Position numbers and translations under genes: made by a program
Origin: Chromobotia macracanthus
Lineage: Eukaryota; Chordata; Actinopteri; Cypriniformes; Botiidae
Length of the DNA: 64,000 nt
Assembly (NCBI GenBank): GCA_036877525.1
Contig: JAZGTH010000066.1
Coordinates: 69,501 to 133,500 of the forward strand
Direction of reading: 5' to 3'
Shown: piece by piece, positions 31,925 to 43,719 of the stretch
How positions within the stretch are numbered: the stretch's first letter is position 1
How the letters are laid out: the number at the start of each line of letters is the position of its first letter
Notes under the pieces: generated by a model
Database searches by the model: none
What the model saw: only the letters and a program-made list of their open reading frames with translations
Told to the model about the DNA's origin: nothing

Positions 31925-34374
31925 AAGCTAACAGTTTGAGACAGGACAGGATTAATGGGTTGGGTTCAGGTTCGGACTGGATCTTGATTTGGGGTTTGAG
32001 TCTTATTCCATGACCAACAAAAGATAAAGTTAATCCAGCAGAAATTCAGGTTTTGTTTTGCTGGTGTTTAATGGGAGAGTGAGTAGAGGATGATTGGCCT
32101 TCTTTTTCCACATGAGGGATTCTGATTTTCTGTCTGATCACAGAAGAAACTGGAGCCGTCATTGTCATGTCTTCTGTGTCCTCATGTAAAGACTCTTAGA
32201 CTGTCATCTCCCCCCTCAGGGTGCTCCCATCTCAGCAGTAGTCTTTATCTCCCCCACTAGAATGTGGGTTATACCCTTTTACCCCCCTGGCCCCCACTGT
32301 GGGCACTCTCAGTGGTCAGAAAGGTGTGTTCTGGGTCAGACTTTACTAATGATCTCTGCACATCACATCTGAATTTATAACAGGCATTATTAGTGTCATA
32401 GCATAACTATCATCAGTGTGAGAGACAGGTGTGTTAAGAACATCATCTACAAACCAGGAGTGTGTGATAATTTCTGTCTCAGCATATTCTTTCAGCTCTG
32501 TGTTTCCAGGTTTCTGAGTTTCAAATGTTACGTGTCATGTTTCACCTCCTTCACTCTGTTGTGAGATGGTACAAGGTCTGAATGCTGCTCTTGGCACTCG
32601 TGTATCTAAAATAGCCGAAACGTGTAGTTGTTTAATGTCAGAAGAGTTGAAGGAAGTGGTCAGATGCTTCTTCAGGGATTTACACTTTCTTATGCAGAGA
32701 GTAGTGATGTTCACCTCACAGATTTCAGTTCAATCAAAAGCTTTTGAGTTTTACAATAGACTGTTAAACACCCTCGGCCATCACGGAACTCTGATCACGT
32801 CAAACTCACTTCAGAGTCAGGTGTGTGTGAAGTTCCTGCAGCATAAGATTAGGGAAGTCTAACCAGATTTGTGAATATGTTACTGTTTCCATCTTTTATG
32901 GACTCTTCTGCCTGCAGTTGGTCAGACACAGTTTCCCATCATCCTTTGAGTCAGTGTTGCTGTGGGAAATGACCTTCAGTAATTTCAGGTTTTAGCGTGT
33001 GAGCTCTTTGCTGTGTTAATTCATAACATAACAAATCATGTCCTCCTTAAGACTGTTCTTCTGTGAAACTCAGATTCCCAGCATGCAGCAAGGTAATTAC
33101 CATCAAGCAGGAACACAATGAATCACCTGCACTACACAATAATGCAACTGCTTGAGTTTGATTGACAGCTATGGTATTTCAGGAGGTGCAGGAGACAAAC
33201 CAAAATAATGAAAAAAACACTAAACTCCAGGACACACTGTAAAGTTTTGGGGGTTGTTGGATGCATGTGACTTCTTGTTCTGTGTGTGTACAGAAAACAG
33301 GAGGTGTTCCCTGGCGTCTGTGCTAACGCCCTCGGTAACCATGGCAAAAGGTTGGCCTTGTGCAGCTAAACTGTTTACTGCAGTGTATTTTTTAAGTTGG
33401 GCTGTAGTTTCCAAACTGTGTGTGAACTGAACAAGAATAAACACCCAGGAAAAGAACTGACTGTCTACACAGAGACTTGTGAAGCTATAGTAGTTGAGAA
33501 ATAACGTGGTTTTACACACGTTAATAATGATAAATAATTTACTCCCTGACAAGCTGTTGACATTAGTAGATTAGTAGATAAAGCAATGCATAATATTAAA
33601 CATTTAAATATGGACATGTTCAAAGACAAGACATTTTCACACACACTGAGAAAACTGTTCTTTCATTCTTTTCAAAAGATGAAAATTCATCATATGGGAA
33701 AACAGACATCTTAAAAGAGTTGCATGTAAGTGTTTCATGTAAAACACACACACACAAACACACACTCACACCTTTGCTAGATTAGTCAGCAACTGCAGCC
33801 GCCTGATCAGTTCTCAGTAATGGAATGTAAGGATCACACACACACTTGTTGTGGAGTTTAATTGAATGTGTGTGTGTGTTACTTTACTCTGAATACGAAG
33901 AACAACACAGATTCATTCTGTGTTTGCTGAACTGTGTTGGTGTTTGTTGTAAGATTCGGTCATTTGCTTATGCAAAACTCGCTGCCACAGTACTGGGGTT
34001 TGTGGCTGGTTACCACGGTGTTGCTAGTGTATTTCTAAGTGGTCTGGCTGGTGAACAGTGTTATATTTGACAGCGTCCTTCAGTTTCTGTTCTGCCAGGT
34101 GATGTTTGAAACAAAAAACACAGATGAAAACATGGATTTAAACTTTACCCCTCTAAACATATTTAAGAAGTATACGTATTTAAAAACAGTAGTAGCTGAG
34201 ACCTCACAGTCTGTCTTTACAGAGATTCTTCTGTCCAGCTGAAGTCTTCAGTCACCCTCAGTGTCTCCAGCAGAGTATTTTCAGCTGTAGACACGAGCCA
34301 GGCTGTGTTCTTGTGACACATACTGTATGAGTTGTTCTGTGTATGAAGAATGGAGTATTGTGCAGTAAAAATCG

Positions 34375-34670
34375 CTCTGGCTTTCTTTTATTTAGTGTTA
34401 TATAAGAACAGAAGGTCTACTGTAGGGGGGTGCTTGTACAACTTTCTTTGTAGGGATCAGTGTGCACAGTTAGACCATCAGTGTGAGGACAAAGAGAGTA
34501 AAGTGAGACATTTTAGCTGGTTCTTACTTTCTGACACTCTTTAAAGGGCTGTTTGAGGGTTAAGACTTGGTTTTAGGCTTGTTGTGATGGTTTGGTAGAA
34601 GGCTAGAGATTGTATTGTGTCAATGAATGGCCTCACAAAGAGAGCTGTACAAACGTGTGTGTGTGGGTGT
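34375..34670 (+). repeat. Dispersed CA-flanked repeat, second subtype, plus orientation
   Basis: Reverse-complement partner of the 23.1-kb copy. It shares AGTGAGACATTTTAGCTGG, TTAAAGGGCTGTTTGAGGG and GAGCTGTACAAACGTGTG. Confidence 0.65.
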
Positions 34671-34849
34671 GTGTGGGTGTGGATGGGTGGGTGTGAGTGT
34701 GTGAGAGAGAGAGAATGTGTTTGAGGGTTTACTGAACCACATATTAGGAATAAATTTGTACCTAAAAGTCAGAAAAACCTAACAAATCGTAGCAAAACCA
34801 TTAGTCATCATTAGTCCTCATTAGTATAGTAATTCTTTTTTAGTTTAAA

Positions 34850-34985
34850 AATGCAGAAAGTTTTCTGTTAGGGTTAAAATATGGGTTAGAATTAGAGTTA
34901 TATTGTTTATAACTAGCTTTGTATAGAACAATATAAATGTATGGAATGTTCCTGTTTAGATAGATAAGTAAATGTGTGTGTCGGG
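34850..34985 (+). repeat. Dispersed CA-flanked repeat, first subtype, plus orientation
   Basis: Contains TATAACTAGCTTTGTATAG and ATGTATGGAATGTTCC, then AAGTAAATGTGTGTG. It directly follows the second-subtype copy at 34.4 kb. Confidence 0.6.
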
Positions 34986-36084
34986 TTTATGAGTCATCTT
35001 CACTCTGGTGTGATGGTGAAGGTGTGCCAGTATCATAAACACACATTCACTCACCATCATCTTTCTGTGTCTGATCTCATAATGCTGTTGCAGAGTGTGT
35101 CCTCTTTTGTGATGCTCAGTGTGTATGTCCTCATTTACATGTTTTAGTGCTAGAGTACACACACACACACACACACTGGACATAAGAGATCATAGGTTTG
35201 AAATGGAACAGCAGCTCACTGCCAGAAATCTCCTCCATATCACAGTGGTGAGCTAGTGTGAGAGAGAGTGTGTGTTTTATAACATATCTGTTATGAAAAT
35301 GGCCGCTGTAGCCTAAGTAAAGCTCAGACTGTTAAATCTCTCATAAAAGTTGACGATCATTTGTGTGGAACATCAGAAAATCTCATCAGATCTCTGACAG
35401 AACTTCGGAAGATCTAAACTAATATTCAGATCTGTAATGTCTCTAAAATGGAATAATTAGTATTGTATTAAACTTCTTGTTTAATGAGCAGATATACTAA
35501 CATTCACAAACACATTTTATTTTGTAAGTTGTGGCAGAGATCAGATGAATTCTGGGTTAATTCATCGGTGATACTGAAGGGAAGAGAGACTTGTGTGGCT
35601 ATTTTTGGTGTGTGTAATATGAGGAAGCCTGAAGGGAGACGAGACTCATTTAGAAGTAGATTATAAAGGATCTGTTTTTGTAATGTGAATGTGAATAGAA
35701 GCACTGAATACCAAGTAGCATACAGTCTGAGAAACAGATAATGTAACAGTACAGGATAAATGAAGAGCATGTGATAGTGCCAGTCATTGAGCTCTCTGGA
35801 AGCTGAAGGTGATGTTATATGTGATGTGATGCTGATGAGGAGTTTGTGTGGTGCTGAAGGACGGCTGTGATGATCACACACACATATTCAGTGTGTTTAA
35901 AGACAGAATCTTGTGAAACACACTTGTGTTAAGAGCAGATGGTTTAAACTTCATGTTAGTCCTGCACCTGTCTGTCAGTTTCAATGCATAATAGTAAATC
36001 TACTGAATCTTCGGTTACCTGCTGTTATCATGTGAAGTGAAAGTGATGTATGAAAGCCTTTGAAATACTTCCAGCATATCCTCT

Positions 36085-36245
36085 GCATTTAAAGGCATAG
36101 TTCAGCCTAAAATGAAAATTCTGCCCTTAATTAGTCACCTTCATGTAGCTTCACACCCATTAGACCTTGGTTCATCTTTGGAACAGAAATTAACATTTTT
36201 TTTATCCAAGAGCTTTCTGACCCCCCATAGATAGCAACGGTAGAA
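36085..36245 (+). repeat. Interspersed repeat resembling a common teleost element
   Basis: Begins AAAGGCATAGTTCAGCC, TAAAATGAAAATTCTG and TTAGTCACC, a phrase that recurs very widely in fish genomes from memory. No open reading frame. Confidence 0.45.
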
Positions 36246-36959
36246 AGTTGATAAAGACATCGTTAAAATAGTCCACATGACCACAGTAGTTCAACCTTAA
36301 TTTTATGTAGTAGGGCTTTAGCTTCTGGTGGTTTTTTTCTTATATCTGTGTAATAAAAACAATTTTCTTGTCTTCCCTTTTATACATTATACATTTGTTC
36401 TTACACAAATAAAAAAATACTTGTTTGTGCTGCCAGCATTTTACTTAAAAAAATAAACAAAAAATCTAGCTGATAGCATAGCTCAGGAGAACATCCCTCA
36501 ACTTCCTCTTAAATATGGTCTTGTTTCTGCATCTCAGTGTGTTCTCTGTGTTTGGATATCATGTTCAGTATCTAACAGCAAGTTGGTTTGAATTCTGGTG
36601 ATTTCTGTGTGCACGTTTGGAAATAATGTCTTGTACTCTGTCTGTATAAGATTTGTACACATACAGAAGAACGTGTTGTTGTTGTACAGTGAGAACTGAT
36701 TGATCCTATGGAATTAGACACGTGTTAGATGTGTGTGCTCTCGGACTGTTTATAACTCTAGAGTGATCTCTCTGAGGACACACAGGCTCTTATTAGAGTT
36801 CTGATTACAGATTTAGTTTTTGCTCTGCTGTTATCTGTCTTGAATTGCTAAACAGTTTTCAGATCGATGTCCCCCCATCACTGGCTCCTACACAAATGCA
36901 TTGAAGAGCTTCAATCTCATTACTGGTTAAAGAGCAGGAAACACTCTGCTAATACAGCA

Positions 36960-37256
36960 AACACACACCACACAGGCACCACACTCAAACACACACACCA
37001 CACAGTCATCACAAACACACACACCACACAGTCATCACAAACACGCACACCACACAGTCATCACAAACACACACACCACACAAAAAAAAAAAAAACCCCC
37101 CCCCCCCAACCAAAAAAAAAACACCAAACAACCCCAAAAAAAAAAAAAACAAAACCACCCAACAAACAAAAAAAACAAACCAACCACCAAAACAAAAAAA
37201 AAAAAAAAAACCAAAAAAAAAAAACAAAAAAACAAAAAAAAAAAAAAAAAAAAAAA

Positions 37257-37311
<55 letters not shown>

Positions 37312-37395
37312 AAAAAAAAAAAAAAAACACAGTCATCACAAACACACACACCACACAGTCATCACAAACACACACACCACACAAACACACCACAG
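36960..37395. repeat. 24-bp CA-rich tandem repeat interrupted by an A/C-only tract
   Basis: Units of CACACCACACAGTCATCACA flank, on both sides, about 250 bases (37078-37327) that contain no G or T and long A runs. The lysine-rich and phenylalanine-rich reading frames across it have no biological meaning. Probable sequencing or consensus failure in a CA repeat. Confidence 0.85.
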
Positions 37396-38661
37396 AATGA
37401 GGATGTCCCTAAAAGAATGTTTTGCTCAGATTTGTCAGATTTTGCTCACTTTTGGGTATAAATACTCAAGTAAACCCACACACGCACATCGCCTGCAGGA
37501 TTTTACTGTAGTAGAGATACAGGCGGTTGACCCTCACTGATGTTGTAGCTTTAATGTCAGTGCTCCAGAGAACAGAGAAGCTCATTTAAAATCGAGCAGA
37601 AGAAACACTGCAGTGTGTTTATATTACAAAAGCCTGAGAGTAGAAGAGAACAAGACCAACACAACCATTAAGATGTCCTTCAGAAAGTCTTGATGGTTGA
37701 TGATGGACCTCAGAGTGTTTCAGACCACGGAAGAGGAGACACACTGAACTTCCTTCCTCTGCTTTAGAACATCAATACTAATCAATAGTCACAGTGAAGC
37801 AGAGGTCAGAACTTATGCAGAGTGACTTTCTGCAACATTCCCAGGTGTCTGTCATCCTGCAGTAAGACCTGTCTGTCTGCTGTCACAAAACTTTGTCTGT
37901 TATCTGATTCTGTGAAGTGAAGTTTTTATATGGTTCTGTTGTAGAAAGTCTGACAGTTGTTGTGTTAGCTAATGTAAGAACTGATACTGTTGGCTTGTTT
38001 TCCTCAGCAATTTATTTCTGGCTTTTAGCCATAAGTGACGTTTCTATCAGCTGTCTGTGGGCGATCTTTGGTGTGGGCGTCCATAAGAGGAGTTTGCTCA
38101 GACACTCTTCTGGGGTCAGTTTCCTGCTTGATTCTGTCTGCTGCTCTCATTGGCCTGATCATCAGTCCTAACCAACTTTAATGTCTTTAATCAGCTTAGT
38201 GTCTGAATGTCTGGGAAATCAGCACGGTTACAGACAGCAGGAAGGAAAATCTACTTCCTGTCAGATGCAGATCTTCAGCTCACCATCAGTTAACCATCTG
38301 CGTTTTCCTGCTTTTCCATGTTTATTTGCTCTTCATTTCGTTCTAGTTTCCATTGGAGAATATTGTGTGTTAAATTAATCTGTTGTGTAATTATTCATAT
38401 TAAAGACATCAAGCTGAAGGATATGTACACAAATAAGCATCCAAGAATCAGTGGTGTTCAGTGAGGACCATTGTCTGCTGGGTGGGTTTGGAAACCCTGG
38501 AGATCCTCCATCATGTGTGAGTGTTTTGTAAGATCAACGTTCAGGCAGCAGATGGTGAACATAAATGACACACACAAACACATCATCTGTGTGTGATCTG
38601 ACGACAGCATTTAAGATGCACACAACATTCGATGAATATAAATAATCTTGTTCAGACTAAA

Positions 38662-38926
38662 TGTGAGATCTTACAGAGCGAGTGCCCTTGTTTTTGGACA
38701 GTATAACATCACAGTTCTCCTCTGTTTCAGATTTATGAAGTCTTGTTTAGAGGACCTGTGAGATCTTTCAGAGCGAGTGCCTTTGTTTCTGGACAGTATA
38801 ACATCACAGTTCTCCTCTGTTTCAGATTTATGAAGTCTTGTTTAGAGGAACTGTGAGATCTTTCAGAGCGAGTGTCCTTGTTTCTGCACAGTAGAAGAAC
38901 ATCACAGTTCTCCTCTGTTTCTCATG
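38662..38926. repeat. 95-bp tandem repeat, about 2.8 copies
   Basis: Starts at 38663, 38758 and 38853 with GTGAGATCTT. Each copy contains CAGTTCTCCTCTGTTTC, which resembles a splice acceptor tract. The third copy is truncated. Confidence 0.85.
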
Positions 38927-39537
38927 CCAGTTACAAGCAGATGAAGTGGCTCATTGTTGGACTGTCAGTTTGGGGCAGTATATCTGTGTGTTTGTCTGTG
39001 AGTGTTCACTAGAGAGAGATGAAAGGTCTGCATACCATATACACGCACTCACCACACAATCACTACACTGTTTTTACTGTGTCTATGCATCACTGGATGA
39101 ATTAAATGCGTTTGTCTTACCAGAGACTTCCATATCTTAATTTAAAACATGGGCTGGCTCATATCTTGAGGGCACAATATCACAGAGGGACAGATTATCT
39201 TTGGACAGATTCTGTTTAGTAAACCACTTATATTTCCTTCAGAAAGAGAAAATGTAATTTTTCTCTGGAATACTTGATTGTGATTGGTCAGTGGCAGCAG
39301 TGATATATTTGTGTATATTTTAGAACTGGATAACTTCTGAGGCTTGTGATTTCTGTGCTAGTTTAATATCTCGTTTCATTCCACACTGGATCTCATATAA
39401 TAAAATCATTTACACAATCAACATTTCAGACCATTTTATTTATTTCTGTTTGGATTTATTTTTTTAATAATAATGTATACTTTGATAAAATACAGACAGT
39501 TGGTTTAGATGACAGTGTTTCATAAGACAAGAAAATG

Positions 39538-39568
<31 letters not shown>

Positions 39569-40205
39569 AGACAGAGTCTGAAATAACTGTTTGTGTGTTA
39601 GTCATAATATGATGGTGTGTATCTGTGTATTTGTGTGTGTTTGAGCTCAGAGCTGCTTGACCCTGTTTGTTAATTCAGTGTCAGATATATTTTCCACTTG
39701 ACAAAAGGTCGCGTTTTGGTGTCTCAGCTGGATTTAAATGCAGCTTTTGTGCAGAAGTGTGCAGTCTGTACACAACAATTTACTGTATATTTCTCACACA
39801 CTAATATTTTTAGTAAAAATTTGCATACATAATGCTTTTGTATAAAAATCACAATATTTGTAAGATTGGCAAAACCCACAATTAAAGATTTCAGAGTGAG
39901 TCAGATGCTACTTGCATGGAAATATGAAGAAATGAACTATTATAATTATTATTATTATAATATTAATAATAACGATTAATGATACATATAATGATGTATT
40001 CTGGTGATTGTTTGTCGACACACTCCAGTCCAGAATATCACTGGAGGATTCTTACTGTCTGAGCCCTGTTACCTATAACCAAACCTCTCTAAAGATCACA
40101 GCACAATACCACCACAAGACTGAAGCTAATGTCTCAAAGCCCAGAGTGTACTGCTCTATTTAAGAAGGAAATAGGCCACAAGACTCCAGTAGACAATTGT
40201 GCATC

Positions 40206-40242
<37 letters not shown>

Positions 40243-41736
40243 TGAGGCCAGCAGAGGTGTGAACTCTGTGGTGTTTCTTTTCTGGATGTTTAAATACTGT
40301 GTCTTATCTCTGTATTCCAGAGACCTTGAGGTGTGAATAAAGAACCTGAGGTTCATTAGTCCAGTACTGAGAGCCGAAGAACCTGCTGATACTTCAGCCA
40401 TCAAGACAAAGAAAACCTTCATAAACGCACACACACACACGTACAGTTGCTCTAAGGCTACTGGAACATCATGAGTCAGCAGTACAGTAGAGTTCACACA
40501 ATGAGAGCCTCTGAGGATCTTCTCACTGGACTTTAATGACCTTGAGTTTGAGACAATGAGTGAACAAGACATTCCTCAGAACTGTTTATTCTGAGTTAAC
40601 CTGTTAAGGTGTACTTAACAGACAAAGATACTTTGAGAGTTTAATATATTTTAATAAGTTTTTAATATCTTCAAGATGCTTGGAAACTTTGAGATATGTG
40701 GATGTGAGGTGTCTTTTAGCTGTGCGTTGTGGTTCTTTTTTCTTGAGGTGGTCCTGAGGGTGTTTCGCTCGACTTTAAAGGTCTGTGCCCTGGATGAGTG
40801 GTGATGAAGAAGATCAAGATTCATTAGTGTGAGAGCTGCTGAGGAGGTCAGAGAATGGGGGTTGAATTTGGGAGATTTAATCCTCTGTGGCGCTCTGGAG
40901 ATGCTATCCCAGCATTCCCAGCAGGGTTTCTCCTTCACTAGCTGCATTAGTGCGGCTGTCAGATTGTCTGGGGAATTAATCTGATCTCCCCGTCAGATCA
41001 GATCCGTTCCATTTGCTCATTTATTTGGGAGACAATAGATTTGGTACAGTTGGGAACTTGCACACTGTGAGGAGACTAAGACTCATGTGAGACGGCTATG
41101 TCAAATAAAGTAATGACTGTGTTTTTTTGGAAATTGTAGTATGATGTTACCATTTTTTAGTGTTTTGGAGTGTCAGATTAAGACTATAGTGTAGATATAA
41201 GGTTACAGAAAATTGATTTTATTATTGTTCATTTCTGCAAACAAAAAAGTCTTTAGAATTTGTTGGGCATTGAAGTAACATTTGTTGTAGTACGAGGAGG
41301 CGTTTACCTGTGCTGAAATAAATAATATGTAGTGTTTTATCGTAAGCAAAAGTTTTCAATGCATTAGTTAAATATTTGTGTTTTGTTCTTGCTAGCTGAA
41401 GTTGTTGGGTGATGTGGGCAGAGTTTCTGGGTCCTGACAGTAAAGGGGAGGGGCCTGTCTCCATTTAAATGATGAACAGCCACTCATAAAGCTGGTCTTT
41501 ATAGTCAATAAACACCAGTAATAATCCAGGTAGATCACCTGATTGATAGATACTACAGATTGATACCAGATGATCACCATACTGATAAAGAGTGTCATAA
41601 ACACAGTGAATGTGTGTTAGGTCGAGATTGTGACCCTGCTGTTTCTCAGTCACTGTGAACGAGTCTGTTTGTCTGTCTGTCTGACGGATAGATGCTTCTT
41701 TTGATGAGATTGAGATTTGTGTGTGTGGTTCTGTTG

Positions 41737-41785
41737 GGTTCTCTCGTCCTTAGGTTCTCTCGTCCTTAGGTTCTCTCGTCCTCTG
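41737..41785. repeat. 16-bp tandem repeat, three copies
   Basis: GGTTCTCTCGTCCTTA repeated at 41737, 41753 and 41769; the last copy is partial. Confidence 0.85.
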
Positions 41786-43386
41786 GCATGCAAGCACCTG
41801 ACGTCATATATTAATCATAACTGTCAATATCTGTGCTGAAGCAGGTTATTTAGAAGAACATAAAACACACAAACACATTGAGAAAGACATTAATGCTTAT
41901 CCTGATTCCTGAACAGCAGAAAATCACTTAATTACTCCATAGTTTACTGACTTCATAAACTTCTGAATTTTTTAATAAAATCATTCTGTCACTACTTTAG
42001 CAGGCTTATTTCACATCTGACTGAATGGGCTTAGGATGTTTATCTTGTTTTAAGGATGTTGTTCCAGGACAGAGATACTGATCCAGAAAATGTTTTTTAC
42101 AGTGTGAGACAGGCACAGGTCTTGAGGTCATGCTGCCTGTCGAGGGAACTCTTTAGTACATAGACAGTAGCTTAATGGCAGCAGGTTTGGTTAGATTCAG
42201 GTCTGTTTTGTTTAATAGTGGCCGTTCTGAGATCTGCTCCAATTGAATTATCACATGATATCATTGCAGTGTCTGCAATCAATCACCTGTCATACAGAAG
42301 ATGTGATTATTCCCCAGTACGGTACAGAGATGATGTTCCTCAAACTTGATAAATATAAGAGTGATGGGTGTGTGAATTGTGTGTGTTTGGTGAGTGTGGT
42401 GGATTTTGTGTTAAGTAAAAGAAAATCAACACATTACAAAAGCTACGCTAACACACAGGTAGCAGAAAGTATCATGATGATGTTATACTGTATTGTACTG
42501 TATCGTCAGTGCTGTTGTGAAGTGACTGTGTTTGCAATCAAAACTCTTTCTGCTCAAATGTACCTCATCAAATATTTCTGAGCATTTCTGAGCTTCAGTG
42601 CACATGAATAATTTGTGTTAGTGGTTTAGTAACATCATGACATTAGCAGATCATTCAAACCTGGATCACCAGACTGAGGTTGTGCATTCAGTGTGGGTAT
42701 GAGATTTGTGTTATGATCTCATTGTACAGTTAACATGACAGCAGTACAGTACAATTTCTGTAAATTACAGTAAAATTTCTGTGATTGTCTGTGTTGTCTA
42801 CTCACAGTTTATTTTAGATAAAAACCTGAAGACAAAACAACACATCAGAAGTGTTTGTGTGTGTGTGTGAGAGAGATTTGCTCTCTGTCCTAGCACAACT
42901 GCTGTTAGAAAATAAAAACAACAGTTTGTTAAACTCACAAAAAAACTCAGTGCAGGTGTGTTATTGCTGAGTGCGGGGTCTTTCCTGTTCTCAGGGTCTC
43001 GTTTATATAAAGCAGCTGTCATCTGTCATACACTCTGTTGTCATGGTGATTATGTCACTCTGAGTCAGCCGCTGCTGCTGGTGTGACATCATACCTCTGA
43101 GCATCTGTCCTAGAGCATCTGACATCCAGATGAACATCACATGTGGTTTACAGATGTTAGGCATGTCCAGCATCTTCATTCTGTCTGTCTGCACTAACGT
43201 GAAACATCACGTTAAACCAGCTGTCTGCTGTGAAATTGTTTGGAGCTAGTTTAGGCTGGTCAGTTAGCTGGTTAAACAGATGGACTAACACCTTGACTAA
43301 TCTGCTTTAAATGTTCTGAAATGTTTAGCCATGCGTGTGCAGTGCTGTGATGTACATGAACATCTGTTTCATTTGTGTGTGTTCAG

Positions 43387-43493
43387 CAAATCTGATGAGG
43401 GAAGATCTGCTGAGATCCCAGACGCCCTGCAGACCAAAGCCATGACACACTGTTCTCTCCTGCTGGTGCTCTCGCTCACTGCCTCCTCCTGCT
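43387..43493 (+). CDS. cntn1: cntn1 start-codon exon: 5' UTR end and signal peptide
   Basis: The acceptor GTGTTCAG ends at 43386; 55 noncoding bases precede the ATG at 43442. The exon encodes MTHCSLLLVLSLTASSC, a typical short signal peptide, and ends in phase 1 at T|GTGAGT. Confidence 0.88.
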
Positions 43494-43661
43494 GTGAGTA
43501 TACCTGTGTGTGTGTCTGACTGTGTGACTGTCTCTCTGCCTGACTGCCTGTCTGTCTGTCCATCCCTCTCTGTCTGTCAGTGTGTGTGTTTGTCTGATCT
43601 GTACTGTATGTATGTGTGTTTGTCTGATCTGTACTGTATGTATGTGTGTTTGTCTGATCTG

Positions 43662-43719
<58 letters not shown>

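Larger units (their letters stand above)
30710..43386. other. cntn1: cntn1 intron 1, no coding exon recognised
   Basis: About 12.7 kb without recognisable protein matches. Contents include a 37-bp minisatellite with an adjoining fold-back (31.05-31.92 kb), dispersed repeats at 34.4 and 34.9 kb, an interspersed repeat at about 36.1 kb, an A/C-only tract at 37.1-37.3 kb, a 95-bp tandem triplicate at 38.66-38.93 kb, and several (TG)n runs (39541-39568, 40209-40240). Confidence 0.6.

Noticed and set aside
36867..37400. 177-residue lysine-rich reading frame and Phe-rich frames opposite
   Set aside because: Produced entirely by the A/C-only tract and CA repeats; no codon structure or family match.
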